From contig OY752140.1 of the NCBI GenBank assembly GCA_963573315.1, positions 2,604,001 through 2,668,000 on the forward strand: a stretch of DNA of 64,000 nt, read 5' to 3'. Below the pieces are notes generated by a model. The model was not told where the DNA came from, made no database searches, and worked only from the letters and a program-made list of their open reading frames with translations. The stretch is from Entomortierella parvispora (Eukaryota; Mortierellomycota; Mortierellomycetes; Mortierellales; Mortierellaceae). Both the position numbers and the translations under genes were made by a program. This document shows, piece after piece, positions 29,799 to 41,748 of this stretch; position 1 is the stretch's first letter; each line of letters opens with the position of its first letter.

Positions 29799-32269
29799 AT
29801 GACTTTTGCAATCCCCTTTCGGAGTATCTCAAGGTCGAAAGATGGCTCCTCAAGGCAGAGTCCGCCTTGGACCTCTTCTTCCTCTTCTTCCATCCCTCTT
29901 CACCAAGACCTCTCTGCTCTCGATGCTCTCCACCGAGCTAACAAATTTGATTACCCTGTCAAAGATACCAATGGACTCGGCAACAACCACGACAAGAACA
30001 ACAAAAGCAGCTATGTTGAAGATGAATCGGAGACTGCCGAGTACGATCCGTATGTTTTCGACGACTACCCAGACTATGAGGAGCGTGTCATCGGATTGGA
30101 AGACACAGAATGGGACGAAGACGAAGACGACGATTTCTCCAGTGGCGACGATGACGGCGGGACCTGGCTGGATTTCCTGAACAGCATCAATCCCAAGGGT
30201 ACGCAAGACAAGGACAAGCCAGCAGCAAAGAAAGCTCACCACGTTGTTATCTCGGGAGCAGGACTCGGTGGTCTGATGCTGGCCAACTTGTTGGAGAAGA
30301 CCGATATCTCCTATCAGATCCTGGAAAGGGTTCCGGAGCCTCAGATCACCGGTAAGATAAGAAACAGGACGAGACCGACGTCGAGAAGCATCTGTTCTCA
30401 CCAAACGCGTCTCCTTTTTTTGCGTAGGCGCTGTGATGAGTCTATGTGCCAATATCCTTCCAGTCTTTGAGCAATTAGGACTTTACGAAGAGCTGAGGAA
30501 TGTATCTTTTCCCTGTGACAGCTTTCGACTCTTCCGGGACGATATGAAAAAAATTGGGTGCTACTCTGCAAAGGGTGACAAGGAGGTGTAAGAAAAATTG
30601 TCCAAAGACAGCCAGATCGTATACTTCGAACAGAGTCATAACACGGTTGATCCATCCCTTCATCTATCATTAGATGCGGCTACGATCGGCTACTGTTTGC
30701 ACGACCCGAATTGTACGACATCCTCCTCTCAAAGATCCCTGGCCACAAAATCCACTTTTCAAAACGGGTCGCTCAGGTCATGCAGGACGAGAATGGGGTC
30801 ACAGTCAAGTGCACGGACAAGTCCCTTTTCAAAGGAGACGTGCTGGTGGGAGCAGACGGTGTTTACAGTGGAGTTCGCCAAAGCTTGTATCGACAAATGT
30901 CGGAGGCTGGTATCTTACCTGCCTCTGATCTAAAGCCAATAGGCAAGGGATATATCTGCCTATTGGGTTGCACCAACCCGTTGGATCCACATGTGTATCC
31001 TGCCGTAACCAACACAACCTGCCACTCTGCAGTCATTATCTCAGACAAGGATCCACTCACTGTAAGTCGACGCGGCTGGTTTTTTTTGGGCCCCAGATGC
31101 CAGTGTCACGTTCACAAGGGCTAAACCTGACAGCACGTTTAATCTTTTAGTGGGCAACGTTTACAATCCCCGGCCGCAAGATCTGTTGGAATGTAAGAGA
31201 GATACTAGATCAAATCAGAGAATGTCCCATCATCTTTCCATTTTGTTCTCGGGCATTAACGCCTTGAATAATTTACTGGCTGCTCCGTCCCTAGATTATC
31301 ATCCAGTTGACTGAAAAGGAATCCGAGGACGAGCAGTTTCGAAACTCACAATGGAGTCCAGAACTTGGAGATAAGTTCCGGGCGCAGATTGCCCATTTCA
31401 AGACGCCGTTTGGGGAGCTGGGAGGCATCATAGATGCAACGCCAGCAGACAAGATAAGTAGAGTCTTTCTAGAAGACAAGTTATACGAGACCTGGAACCA
31501 CGAGCGAGTAGTACTTATTGGAGATGGTAGGTCATAGCTGAACGAAAGCCACAGTCGATCCTAGAAAAAAATGTAAAGGCCCACCATTCTAAATATTTTT
31601 CTCTCCTTGTTTGTTTTTTCTTTAGCTGCACACAAGGTACGACCATCGTGCGTCTACTCAATTACTCAATAGGACCTGGTTCTTGGGCCATGTAAAGTGC
31701 TGATGATGGCCTCCCCCTATTTTCTGTAGATTCTTCCTTCGACAGGGCAGGGTGCCGTAGTCGCTCTACTGGATGCGGTAGTGTTGGCGAATCAACTATA
31801 CGAAATTGATGGCGGACCTCACGAATCAATTGTGGAAGCATTGCAGGACTACCGTCGCGAACGGTTCAAATACGTGAAGAGACAGCACGAAGCTGCTACA
31901 CTGAACGCCAAAATTCAATTCGGACATGTAGGTCATTCTTGAAACAGTTTGCATGGTTCACAATGAGATGAGGGATATCCCTCACTAAAAGCTCTATGTT
32001 TGTCTTTTGTATTCATTCGATAGACGTTTATTGAAAGAGTCTTGCGCCACACTATCATGAATTACCTTCCACGGTCTTTACAAAAGAGACAGATCCTCAA
32101 GGACGCAGCATATAGACCACAAGCAACTTTTTTACCTCCGGCACCCAATCGAGGCACTGGACCCATTGTCCCACAAAAACGATCAAAGCGGTACGCACGA
32201 GAACAGGCAGAGGCGCTTCTGGCTGCAGAGACATCACTTCCACATCCAGTTGGAGCCGAAGCCATTTGA
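29799..32269 (+). CDS. FAD-dependent aromatic-type monooxygenase (PHBH fold)
   Basis: Eight exons: 29799-30351, 30428-30587, 30674-31061, 31151-31192, 31295-31526, 31626-31636, 31730-31927, 32024-32269; 609 residues. The Rossmann dinucleotide motif is VVISGAGLGGLMLANLLEK (about 148-166), followed by the acidic ILERVPEP. The middle motif is DVLVGADGVYSGVRQSLY, and the FAD ribityl-binding motif VVLIGDAAHK is completed by the 11-nt exon 31626-31636, then ILPSTGQGAV. These are the three motifs of flavoprotein monooxygenases that hydroxylate with NAD(P)H and O2. The substrate is not predictable. Odd: about 145 residues before the FAD domain are Ser-rich and then very acidic (EDEDDDFSSGDDDGG), without an obvious signal peptide. 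Related enzymes are numerous in Mortierella-type fungi. All exon phases agree. Confidence 0.85.
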
Positions 32270-32686
32270 ACGGAGCAGAAAGATGATCGTGCAGAATAAA
32301 TTTCTATATTACCTTAGAGCGATTGTTGCCGTAGCCAGAGGGGTTATCATTTCTGGAGAATAGGTCCCAGGGAGGACCGAAGAGCTGCCAGCAATCTCTT
32401 GTGAGATAGCAGTTGTGGATGGCACGACTGAAGTAGAGCTTAGAGCCGAAAAGGTCGTTCCGGGTCTTGTTGACGAGAATGCACCGAAGCAGGTCCATAT
32501 TCCAGAAACTGCTGCGCCGAGGGAGGGAAGGCTGACTGATTTTGTGGCATTGGAAAAATCGAAAGCGTTTGGGCGATGAGAAAAAAAAAAAGGGTGGCTG
32601 TGGCGGTGAGGAGGAGTCAGGGCGAGTTTTAATCCCTGTGCGTGCGAAGCAGATATCTCCCTCTCTTTCCCCTCATTCCATTTGTC
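32270..32686. other. Intergenic region
   Basis: Between the monooxygenase and the frameshifted F-box/LRR paralogue. Has an A-rich run (32580-32592). No gene recognised. Confidence 0.4.
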
Positions 32687-34665
32687 ATGGCCACAAGCAC
32701 AGTCTTTTCAATCCCCCTTCTTGTTGCCTCCGTCAGCCTGGAGCTTAGCTACCACGATCTAACGAGCTGCATCCGAGTCAACAAAGCATGGAGTGCACTC
32801 TTTGCCGTCGAGCTGTACCGTCGACCACTGCATGATGATTGGTTCATCAGCGACTTCCAGGCCCCACGGACCATAGTAGACCTTTGGGATCGATCCTGGC
32901 CAGTCTCGCAGGTGCTCGGAAGGCTCTCATCCGTCACCAATCATGGATCCGAGCTATTCAAGTCCAACGGTTGGACTTTATTCGGTTTTTGGACGAGGTC
33001 CAAGTATCCAACTTGATACATTTCACCAGCACCTGCCACAGAGTCGATCCAGATGAGTTTGAGCTACTGCTGGATCGAAACCGTCGGCTGAAGCATGTCA
33101 ACATGGACTGCGAAGTGCCTCGTCCATGGTCCTTTGTCCGTTTGATCAAGAACCGGATCTCAAACTTGGATCGTCTGACACAACTCCGTTTAGCCTGGGA
33201 TATGAAATCCTCTCTCAAAGATGGCAGCTCGATAACGCTGGTCCTCAGTCATCTTCCTTCGACTCTCCAGGATCTAGATATCGCAGTCATTGATCTCAGG
33301 GAGTCTTGGGACTCGAACTTTTCTAAGGAAGAGGTCCTCGTGGAGGAAGAACGGTGGAATGGAGTCTTGCCCCTACAGCCAAGAGATCACAAGGCACTCA
33401 GGTCTCTCCGCTTGCTTCTTACTCTTTTCTATGATCCCAAAGACAGTCTCCAATGGTTCCTCGCTCAATGTCCGAATCTCCTTTCTCTAGGATTGGGGTC
33501 GAGTCGGACAGTCCCTGCCGTTCATAGGGCTTTAACGAATACGCTAAAAACAGGTGCCTGTGCCCATCTCAGCAGTCTGGACGTAGCTGAACGTGATCTA
33601 GATCAATCGGGCTTGATCACTTGCCTGGATTTGTTTGCACCAGGGCAACTCAAAGCATTATCCTGGACTAGATGGATGACTCCCGTGACGGAACGCATTT
33701 GGTCCTCTATCAACCGCCATGGTCCATTCTTGGAATCGCTGACGTTAAACACCGAAAGGCTTGAATCTGGCATCATTCGGACCATCTTGTCCACATTTCA
33801 ACGTCTTGAGCACCTTGTGGTGAACCCCTCCGTCAATCATGGGAAGATGTACTTGGAACATTTGCGGACCATATCGACCTGGCCGTGTTTTCGAACCCTC
33901 AAAAGCCTTTCGCTTCAATTTCAAGGTCACAGTCCAGCATATCTCTCCAGCAGCACAGACTTTACGGACATTGACACAAGTTGGGTGAGCCTTTACCGTA
34001 AAGCCCATCCAGATGTGTTAAGACTGTATGGCTTTCTCTCAAACCTCACCCAGTTGGCATCCCTCTTGATCGGGGTTAAACACGGACACAGCTTTGCGCA
34101 TTATACTGAGGTCGGTCTTGTTGGATTCGACTTCTCACTCCAATCTGGTTTGCCAATCCTAAAGACATTGAAGAATCTTCGGTCTTTGAGGTTTTACCAA
34201 AAATACATAGTGTTTGATCCTTGGAATCAAGAAGGAGGAGACTATGGCCTGTACGAACCGCAGATTGGACCGGAGGAGGCAAAGTGGATGATCCAACATT
34301 GGCCGTGTTTGACAGAGATTCGACAACTTGGAGTCGAAAAGGGACCTGGCGTCAAAGTCCGCGCGGCGAGAGAAGCTGCTAGGGCTGCCACAAGAACAGT
34401 GACAGAAATTGAGGCTAAAATCGAAGCAGTCGAGGAGAGTCTCCATGAGGGCAGGGACAAGGCGACACAGGCGCGAGCCGAAGCGGAGACAGCGCTTCTT
34501 GAGCTGGAAAAAGCTCGTACAGAAGCTCTGCATGCTGTCAATCAAGCGCTAGCGCAGGCAGCTGAGAAGGCTGGTGACAAGGAAGTGGGTCCTTCGACAA
34601 ATTGGCGTTTATTGAAATTGTGTTTTCCAGAGCGGGAACATGTGACCGTATATATACGAGTGTAA
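32687..34665 (+). pseudogene. F-box-like / LRR paralogue with an early frameshift
   Basis: Starts MATSTVFSIPLLVASVSLEL with an F-box-like N terminus (TSCIRVNKAWSALFAVELYR) in one frame up to about 32913 (RSWPVSQ). From about 32915 the homology to the 21283-23229 protein continues in another frame (ALIRHQSWIRAIQVQRLDFI) and stays open to 34665. Twenty bases separate the conserved SQ and RHQS codons where the paralogue needs 21, so one base is missing relative to it. No homopolymer lies there. An 11-base intron is the only splice-like alternative and is too short. LRR core and Ala/Glu coiled-coil tail are intact over 580 codons, suggesting a recent break or a sequence error. It ends 32 bases before the converging kinase gene. 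Confidence 0.65.
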
Positions 34666-34697
34666 TTCGTATTTGTGCACATATTGGTATCGTCCTG

Positions 34698-37396
34698 TTA
34701 GAAGTCGGCTGCGGCCAGAGATGCATTCATTTGCATGAGAAGAGCGATCCGTTCAGGTTTGATTGCTTCGGCCGAAAAGGTTTCAGGTACCATACCAACA
34801 GGAAAGCTGCCGGTTCTGTAAACCATATCGAACATTGGTAGTTCTGTGGCATCGACCATCCTGGAGTCTGCATAAACAGGCAGTCTGTAATCCTCGGGAG
34901 AGGAACAAAGGTTCTCTCCGTCATAGACACCCCCGTTTTCTTGTGACACAACAGAGACTTCCAGAGGAGGAAGAGTCGAGTCAGATGAAAGGAGATCAAC
35001 TACCGTTGCACTGTCACTGCTATCGCTTCGTTCACTCTTGGGTAACGACTCTCTGTCGAAAAACTCTTTTGGCAGTGACCGCCGGCAGCTGTGTCTGTGT
35101 TCTAGCGTTGAAACGATACTCCTCTCGGCCGAGGTACGCTCGCGAGACCTAGGAAAACTGTTAAAAGCCTCAATGACATCCTTCTATAAACCGAGACGAT
35201 TGTATCTTTGTTAAAACCCAACAAAAAAAAGAGGTAAGGCCATGTTTTGTGCTGAGGCTTTACTTACCATGATGACTCCAAGTTTTGCATTCCTGACAGC
35301 ATATTCCAGATCTTGCCCAGACATATCAGTCACCACATCGCGGAGGTTTTGCTCTCTGGGGATCATAGGACGGCGGCCGCAATCGGTGACCCAGTTGTCT
35401 TCCTAAAATATTATTACAAATGGTAATAAACATTAGTAAGACATGAGCTCCATCAAAATACATTGGCTACCTCTCTCGTGGACATTGTCCAGACTACATA
35501 CCCTCAGTCGATCTATGGTAATCCTTTCGATCGGGTTCTTGTGAAGGATTTTCTTGAGCAATTCCCGGAAATATGGATTCTCGATTCTTGGCTCTGCAAA
35601 ATCATCTTCCATAATCACTTTGGAAAAGCACTTTCCATCCTTCCGACTGGTAAAAGGTGCTTTTCCGCAGCACATCATGAACAATGTGACTCCCATAGCC
35701 CAGACGTCTGACGCCGTAGTAAAGACAGCTTGACTGTGGCAGCCGAGGAAAGCGTGTTCAGGAGCTCTAAACGCCTCTGATCCTGTCCAGTTGCTCTGGA
35801 CCATGCCTTCAGATTTGGAAAACATGATGGACACACCAAAGTCTGCAATCTTGATCTTGCCATTGGCACATCGAAGAATGTTGGCTGGCTTGATGTCGCG
35901 GTGGATGATGTTGTGCTCATGAACTATGAAGGACAGGCGAGAGGGGGTAAGCGATATTTCCAAAACGCGCATCCGCCAAAAAAAAAAAAAAAAAAAAGGC
36001 TGCTTAGACTGCGTACGATATTCCACTCCGCAGATCACTTGCTGGAAAGAATCTCGAGCCTCGGACTCTGACAGCACGTTGGGACATTTGACCAATTCGC
36101 TTTGGCAAAGTTCAAATACTATGACGGATAGGGGTCAAGAACGCCGATATACGATATTAGTTTCAGGATTGAACCACAGAGCTGCAACAAAAATTTGACG
36201 CTGCTCTCTGCTCAGGTCATTCCCCTTTACCAAGAAGCATAGTGTTGATGTCGGCACATTCCAAGGCTTCATAAAGGCGGACAATATTTGGGTGGTTGAG
36301 CTTTGTGAGGATGGCCACCTCCCCTTTAATCTTGCCCGTGAGTGTTCCCGGAGTGCCCTGTGCTTGAGGTGCGGGTTGTTCCTTGGCGCACTTTTTACGT
36401 GCTAGCTTGATATGATTACTGGAATGTCTATCCCTGGTAATATACTGGACTCCTATGACCTTGACCGCCTGATTGTCAAACGGTTAAGGAAAGAGAACAG
36501 GAAAAAGAGGGAAATACCCAATTATCGTTAGCTGGAAGAATCTCTTGTCTTGTTGAATAAAGTGAGTTTGGAATACGAGTTCTTACAAAGGCTCTTCCAG
36601 TGATACGATCCTGTCCCTTGAATACGTCCCCATAACTACCACGTCCAAGAAGCTCATCCAAATCGTACTGAGCAACCTGGATACGATTACCGTGCATGAC
36701 TGCAGGCACGTTCACTGTCATTTTGACAAAGCGTTTGGGATGCTCATTGACCAGGGTCTCTTGCGAGGACCGAGCAGCTCCTGCATGGATAGCAGCGAAC
36801 GGCAGAGCGATTTGGGCAACGGTCTCGATGGTTTTCTTCTTTGGGGACGGGACCACGTCAGGTTTTGGAACGGCCATTGGCATTGCTGGCAAGAAATGGT
36901 CAACATGTTCCAGGGCCTCTTGACCTGCTTTGAGGAGTGCAGCACCGATAATCCCCTTGGACGGTCGAGGGTCTGGCGCAAACGGCGTCAAATGCAGAGC
37001 CGATTTCATCAACTTTTTGGACGTTGCGCGGAAGGAACGTTTTGACCCAGACTCTAGAGTCTGGATCAGTTCCTGCAGCGACACGACCTTGCGGTTCAAA
37101 AGCTCATTCTCTTGTTTGACTCGGTCGCTGTTTGCAGAGATTGCATCAAGAGACTTTTGCAGCTTTTTCAGGAGGAGGTCCTTTTCTTCGATTTGTTTAG
37201 CCTGCCTCTGGATTCGTAGTCGCAGTTCGCCGAGCTCGCGTCGTTCGGCAAAAATCTTTTGTCGCTCAATCTCGTCCTCTGTTGGCGGAGGGGCGGACAA
37301 GAGCGAGAAAAGGGGGAAAGAATCCATGTCGCTATCCATCACGTTGTTGGAGTCGAATTGGGCGCCCCCAAAGACCAAATTCGGGTCGGAGGTCAT
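34698..37396 (-). CDS. CaMKK/Sak1-like serine/threonine protein kinase with N-terminal coiled coil
   Basis: Six exons (minus): 36587-37396, 36231-36468, 36017-36118, 35502-35923, 35268-35402, 34698-35183; 730 residues. Residues about 60-135 form a coiled coil. The kinase domain spans about 248-525: LLGRGSYGDVFKG (P loop), AVKVIGV (Lys split off by an intron), YLHEHNIIHRDIKPANIL (catalytic loop), KIADFGVSIMF (DFG), APEHAF (APE). The segment after the domain, EDNWVTDCGRRPM, matches the EDEWVTKHG-type motif of CaMKK and fungal Sak1/Tos3/Elm1/Ssp1 kinases, which activate AMPK (Snf1). An insertion of about 25 residues after the VAVK strand is typical of that group. The tail is Ser-rich and contains RLPVYADSRMVDATEL, recalling the LPxY module of the four-helix proteins. 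Substrate choice is inferred from family. Confidence 0.85.
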
Positions 37397-38571
37397 GACG
37401 GAGTCGATAAGGAAGGGTGAGGTTGTGCTGAGAGAGAGAGAAAGAGAGAGGGAGAGGGGAAGCGAGGAGAGAGAGAATCGACAAGGGGGCAAGAGTAGGA
37501 GACACGTTTGACAGTGGAATGTATAAGAGAGAGAGAGAGAGAGAGAGTGGAGAAGAGTGACAATGACAATCAGGGCAAAGTTATGGACAGAGAGGGAAGA
37601 GGGAGAGGGGAAGAAGAGAAGGAGAACGAAGAGTGTCACATGGATGGAGAGCGATGGTGGTCCGAGGGTTTTTAAGCACCAATACCATGCAGGCATGCAG
37701 GCATGCAGCCATGCAGTCCAACAGTCAAGCAGGGATGCAGTGATGCAGTCAGTCGGATGGCAAAGCAGTTGTGAAGGGGAACGACAATGAGAGCAGACCA
37801 CAACAGGAAAGAATCGCACTAGTCGACTGGACCAAAGGAGCAAAGACATGGTGTGGATTATGGAGTGTGGTTGTCTTTGAGCGGTGGCTGTGGTCGACTG
37901 AAGGGATCGATGGAAGGTACAAGGCAGAGCGTATGCAGGCAGAAGAAGCAGGGAGAGGCAGCGTGACGAAAGGGAGGCAGGTACATGTAGACTACAGTGA
38001 GAAGGGATCGTGTCTGGCTCGCGCAATCGCCCCGCCCCAGACTGAGACTGACAGCTGAGCATTGGCAGACTGACCTGGCTGGTGTTCGTTCAGGTTGGTG
38101 GCGCACCTCTCTCTCTCTCTCTTCAAGCTCATTCCCAGTGGCACCGTGCTTCTCTTCCTCCTCCTCCTCCTTCTCCTCCTCCTCCTCCCCCTCTTCTTCT
38201 CTCTTCACTCCTAGCTGCCCGCTCTCTTCTTCAACACATCCAACAACACATCGATGGCATCCATCGTCCTCCGCAGGGTCTCGCTGTCTCCTGTCGCCAC
38301 GCCAAAGTGGCCTCGTGCGCCACACTATGCGAGTCCTGTCCACTCCTCCAGAGCTGTGGTCTGTGCACCACGCCCACTCCACTCCTTCGTTTCTCCTTCT
38401 CTGCGCACAACAACAACGCCATCACCTTCTTTTTTACTCGTGGGAACAAACACATCATCCAAGGCTCCCCTCCTCTCTTGTCCTCTTTCTCCTCTATCCC
38501 GCTCCTCATCTCTCCTCACCTCATTCTCTCGCCCATTCACTCGCCCATTCACTCTCCATCCCAAACTCGCA
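37397..38571. promoter_or_regulatory. Divergent promoter region, kinase / phenylalanine hydroxylase
   Basis: About 1.2 kb. Contains GA repeats (about 37428-37448 and 37530-37547), a cluster of GCATGCAG/ATGCAG repeats (about 37683-37748) and a pyrimidine-rich leader (about 38105-38570) in front of the hydroxylase. Open frames in the leader are Ser/Pro/Leu-rich and not supported. Confidence 0.45.
37683..37748. repeat. Imperfect ATGCAG repeat cluster
   Basis: About eight copies of ATGCAG/GCATGCAG with short spacers, upstream of the kinase start at 37396. The palindromic GCATGC core also occurs in other promoters of this window. Confidence 0.7.
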
Positions 38572-40173
38572 ATGTCCTTCTCACCTGCCCACCCCGGTCA
38601 CCTTCACAAATGCACCGACGCAACCTTGACCCCTGTCAAGACTACCGTCCATTTCTCTATCACCGACAAAGTCGGCGCTCTTGACGAGTGTCTTGCCGCC
38701 ATCAAGGCCATGAACGTTTCTTTGACCCGCATCGAATCGTAAGTCGTGCATGCTTGGTGTCACAGTCTTCTTCCTTGGCCGTCTTCCTCAGCTTCCTTCT
38801 CAAAACTGACACCACCCCTTTCTTCCGGTCGCGCAGACGCCCAAGCAAAACCGCAGACTGGGACTATGATTTTTTTGTCGACTTTGACGCTGCAAATTCA
38901 GAGCAGGTCGCTCAAGTTGCAAAGACGCTCGAGTCTCTCGCCAAGCAGGTCCACGTCGTGGGCACTGGCGGCGTCCCTGATGCTATTGGTAAGAGAATGC
39001 AGCCGTCGCAAGTTACCCCAAACGACGAAAAAGTGGCACTCACAAACAGTCGTCTTTCCATCATAGCTGATCTTCCCGAATCGACACCCTGGTTCCCACG
39101 CAAGATGGTTGATTTGGATACCTTTGCTGACAAGGTTCTCGAGATGGGTGAAGAGCTGGACGCTGACCATCCAGGCGCCAAGGATGCCATCTATCGCGCC
39201 CGTCGATCCGAAATTACAAAGATTGCAAAGACCTACAAGACGTAAGGCTTTTCCTTCCTGCTCGTTTTTTTTACCCCTATTTGAAAATCGAAAACAGACC
39301 TAATAATGTTCACAATTGCATAGTGGACAGCCAATCCCTCACGTTGAATACACGGATGTAGAGATTCAGACTTGGAACGCCGTGTACAACAAGTTGACAA
39401 CCATGTTCCCAACTCATGCTTGCCGAGAGCATCAGTATGTTTTCCCTTTGCTGGTCCAAAACTGCGGTTATGGACCTGGCAGTATCCCCCAATTGGACGG
39501 AGTCTCCAAGTTCTTGAAGGACTGCACTGGGTTCACCCTCAGACCGGTCATGGGTCTGCTGACAAGCCGTGATTTCCTTAATGGTCTTGCCTTCAGGGTC
39601 TTCCACTCCACCCAGTACATTCGTCACCACTCCAAGCCTTTGTACACCCCGGAGCCCGATGTTTGCCACGAGCTTTTGGGCCACGTTCCTCTGTTCGCCA
39701 ACCCTGATTTTGCAGATTTTTCGCAAGAGATTGGTTTGGCCTCTTTGGGAGCATCCGACAATGACATTGAACGACTAGCGACCATTTACTGGTTCACTGT
39801 CGAGTTTGGAATCTGTCGCCAGGGCGATCAGCTTCGAGCCTACGGCGCAGGTCTCCTCTCGTCCTTTGGTGAGCTCGAGTATTGCTTGAGTGACAAGCCC
39901 GAGATTCAACCTTTTGACCCTGCAAGGGTCGCGTTGCAAAAGTACCCCATCACCGAGTACCAGCCCGTCTACTTTGTGGCAGAATCCTTCAAAGATGCAC
40001 AAATGAGAGTTCGGGAGTTTGCCAACACCTGCAACCGTCCCTTCTCTGTGAGATACAATGCGTACACAGAGAGTATCGAGATTTTGGATTCGAAGGAAAA
40101 GGTCCTGCGATATGCTCAAAGCATCAAGACCGACATGCTCACGCTCGTGGATGCCTTGGAGAAGCTGTCATAG
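38572..40173 (+). CDS. PAH: Phenylalanine 4-hydroxylase (tetrahydrobiopterin-dependent)
   Basis: Converts L-phenylalanine to L-tyrosine using O2 and tetrahydrobiopterin with a mononuclear iron. Exons 38572-38738, 38837-39241, 39324-40173; 473 residues. An N-terminal ACT regulatory domain (about 25-110) starts [18 protein letters not shown] and has the IESRPSK motif built across intron 1. The catalytic core includes [16 protein letters not shown] and [19 protein letters not shown]. The iron ligands are His306, His311 and Glu351 (WFTVEFG), with spacing of 5 and 40 as in human PAH His285/290/Glu330. A tetramerisation helix follows. Length is close to the animal enzyme (452). The enzyme is rare in fungi but established in Mortierella, where it is tied to aromatic amino-acid use and lipid metabolism. 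JMJD7 starts about 170 bases downstream on the same strand. Confidence 0.97.
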
Positions 40174-40346
40174 TTGCGACCATAGCAGTATTTCAGGTTC
40201 AGCTTTCACGCATGAAAAAAAAAAAATTGGTGGCAAAGTCACGTGTATGCACAATCTGGTTGGTCGGTCAACGGGAGGTGAGGCCTCGAAATCATTGCAT
40301 GAGTTTCTTTTTGATTCTCTTCATAATCATAACGGTGGGACCAGGA

Positions 40347-41748
40347 ATGTCAATCTCGGGAACTGGATTTAAGGATGCATCCTCAGTCAAGATGCGACTC
40401 GAAGAGGAGATTGTCTCTCTGATTTCTGAAGTGCAAGGTGCGTGAGTTTCTCAAAGCCGACGTTGACTGAACTGGGAGCAATAATTAACCTTCTGGTATC
40501 GTGCTTCAGATTTCAACCCCTCGACCATTGACCGGATCGAATTACCGACACCCCTGGAGTTTCATCGCTATGTCGCCGCAAATCGCCCTGTCATTATCGC
40601 CCTTCCTCCATCTGCAACCACTATTCATAACGATTCTTCGAGAGTAGCGCCAACAGCGGTGGAGAAGGAGTGGTCTTGGCCCGCGTTTACAAAATGGACG
40701 AACGAGTACCTGATGAGGACTCTGGGCGAAAAGGATATCACCGTGGCATGTACACCCAACGGCTGGGCGGATGCTGTTGTAGACGACACCTATTTTGCAA
40801 TGCCGTGCGAGAAAAAGATGACATTTAGTCAATTCTTGGATGGCATGCCTATCCGGACACAGCAAACTAGAGAGCATGGATACAACGAGGACATGGAGCA
40901 CCAGACAACAACCACTCCCGCAGTACCAAGACGGGACCCGTACCAGGAAATTCGTTATATTCAACTCCAGAATGGAAACCTTATGACTGAATACGAGGAG
41001 TTGATGGGGGACGTCCCTGCTCACATCCCTTTTGCAACTGAAGCTCTTGGTAAATCTCCAGACGCAGTCAACTTTTGGTATGGCGATGAGCGGAGCACCA
41101 CATCTCTCCATAAAGGTAAGAGATCATTGAGAAAGCCTGACATTTTTATTTCCCAGCTGCAGTCTCTAATGCATTGGGACCACCTCTCTTATAGATCACT
41201 ACGAGAACATCTATGCAGTGATTGCAGGCAAGAAAATCTTTACATTGATCCCCCCTACAGAGCAGTTTTGCCTGCATGAGAAGCAATACATTGCTGCGAC
41301 ATATGTTGACACGACTGACGCCGTGACTCAACCACCTTTGGAATCAAAGGCTCTGGAGCAGGATTTGCAAGACAACCTGACGTTACAAACCTCCAGTTCG
41401 CAGTCTGCGCCCGTATCTATCCCAACATCCAGTCCCCATTATATCCTAGAGCCAATGGATCCGTTAACGATGACGAAATGGATCTCGCTCAATCCTTCTC
41501 ACGAGCCCAAGGAGGAGCTCTATGAAAAGTATCCTAGGTTCCAGATGTGTCAGCCTTTCAAGGTAGAGCTCAATCCAGGAGAAATGTTGTATCTTCCTGC
41601 GATGTGGTACCATCAGGTCGAGCAGGAGCCGGATCATGAGGGAAAGTGCATTGCGGTAAACTGGTGGTATGACATGGGGTTTGAAGGCGACCGTTTTTCG
41701 AACGCGACGTTCATGAACAACCTGGTACAGCTCGTGGACCAGATATGA
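40347..41748 (+). CDS. JMJD7: JMJD7-type JmjC lysyl hydroxylase
   Basis: Exons 40347-40437, 40510-41115, 41195-41748; 416 residues. JMJD7 is an Fe(II)/2-oxoglutarate oxygenase; the human enzyme hydroxylates a lysine of DRG1/DRG2 GTPases. Family segments: PTPLEFHRYVAANRPVIIA, VACTPNGWADAVV, DAVNFWYGDERSTTSLHKDH, then YENIYAVIAGKKIFTLIPPT. The iron triad is His231, Asp233 (HKDHYEN, split by intron 2) and His372 (MLYLPAMWYHQVEQ). A 55-residue Ser/Thr/Gln-rich insertion sits between the JmjC strands and is absent from the roughly 316-residue human protein, explaining most of the extra length. The start could also be ATG 40392, in frame; 40347 is used because it gives a leader closer to the animal length. 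Cytosolic, no signal sequence. Confidence 0.92.

Noticed and set aside
32914..32925. Tiny intron restoring the frame of the F-box/LRR paralogue
   Set aside because: A GT..AG span of about 11 bases is far below any workable spliceosomal intron, and the paralogue spacing is better explained by one missing base.
38082..38684. Ser/Pro-rich frames upstream of and over the hydroxylase start
   Set aside because: By-products of CT-rich promoter sequence; no family similarity, and they overlap the real first exon in another frame.
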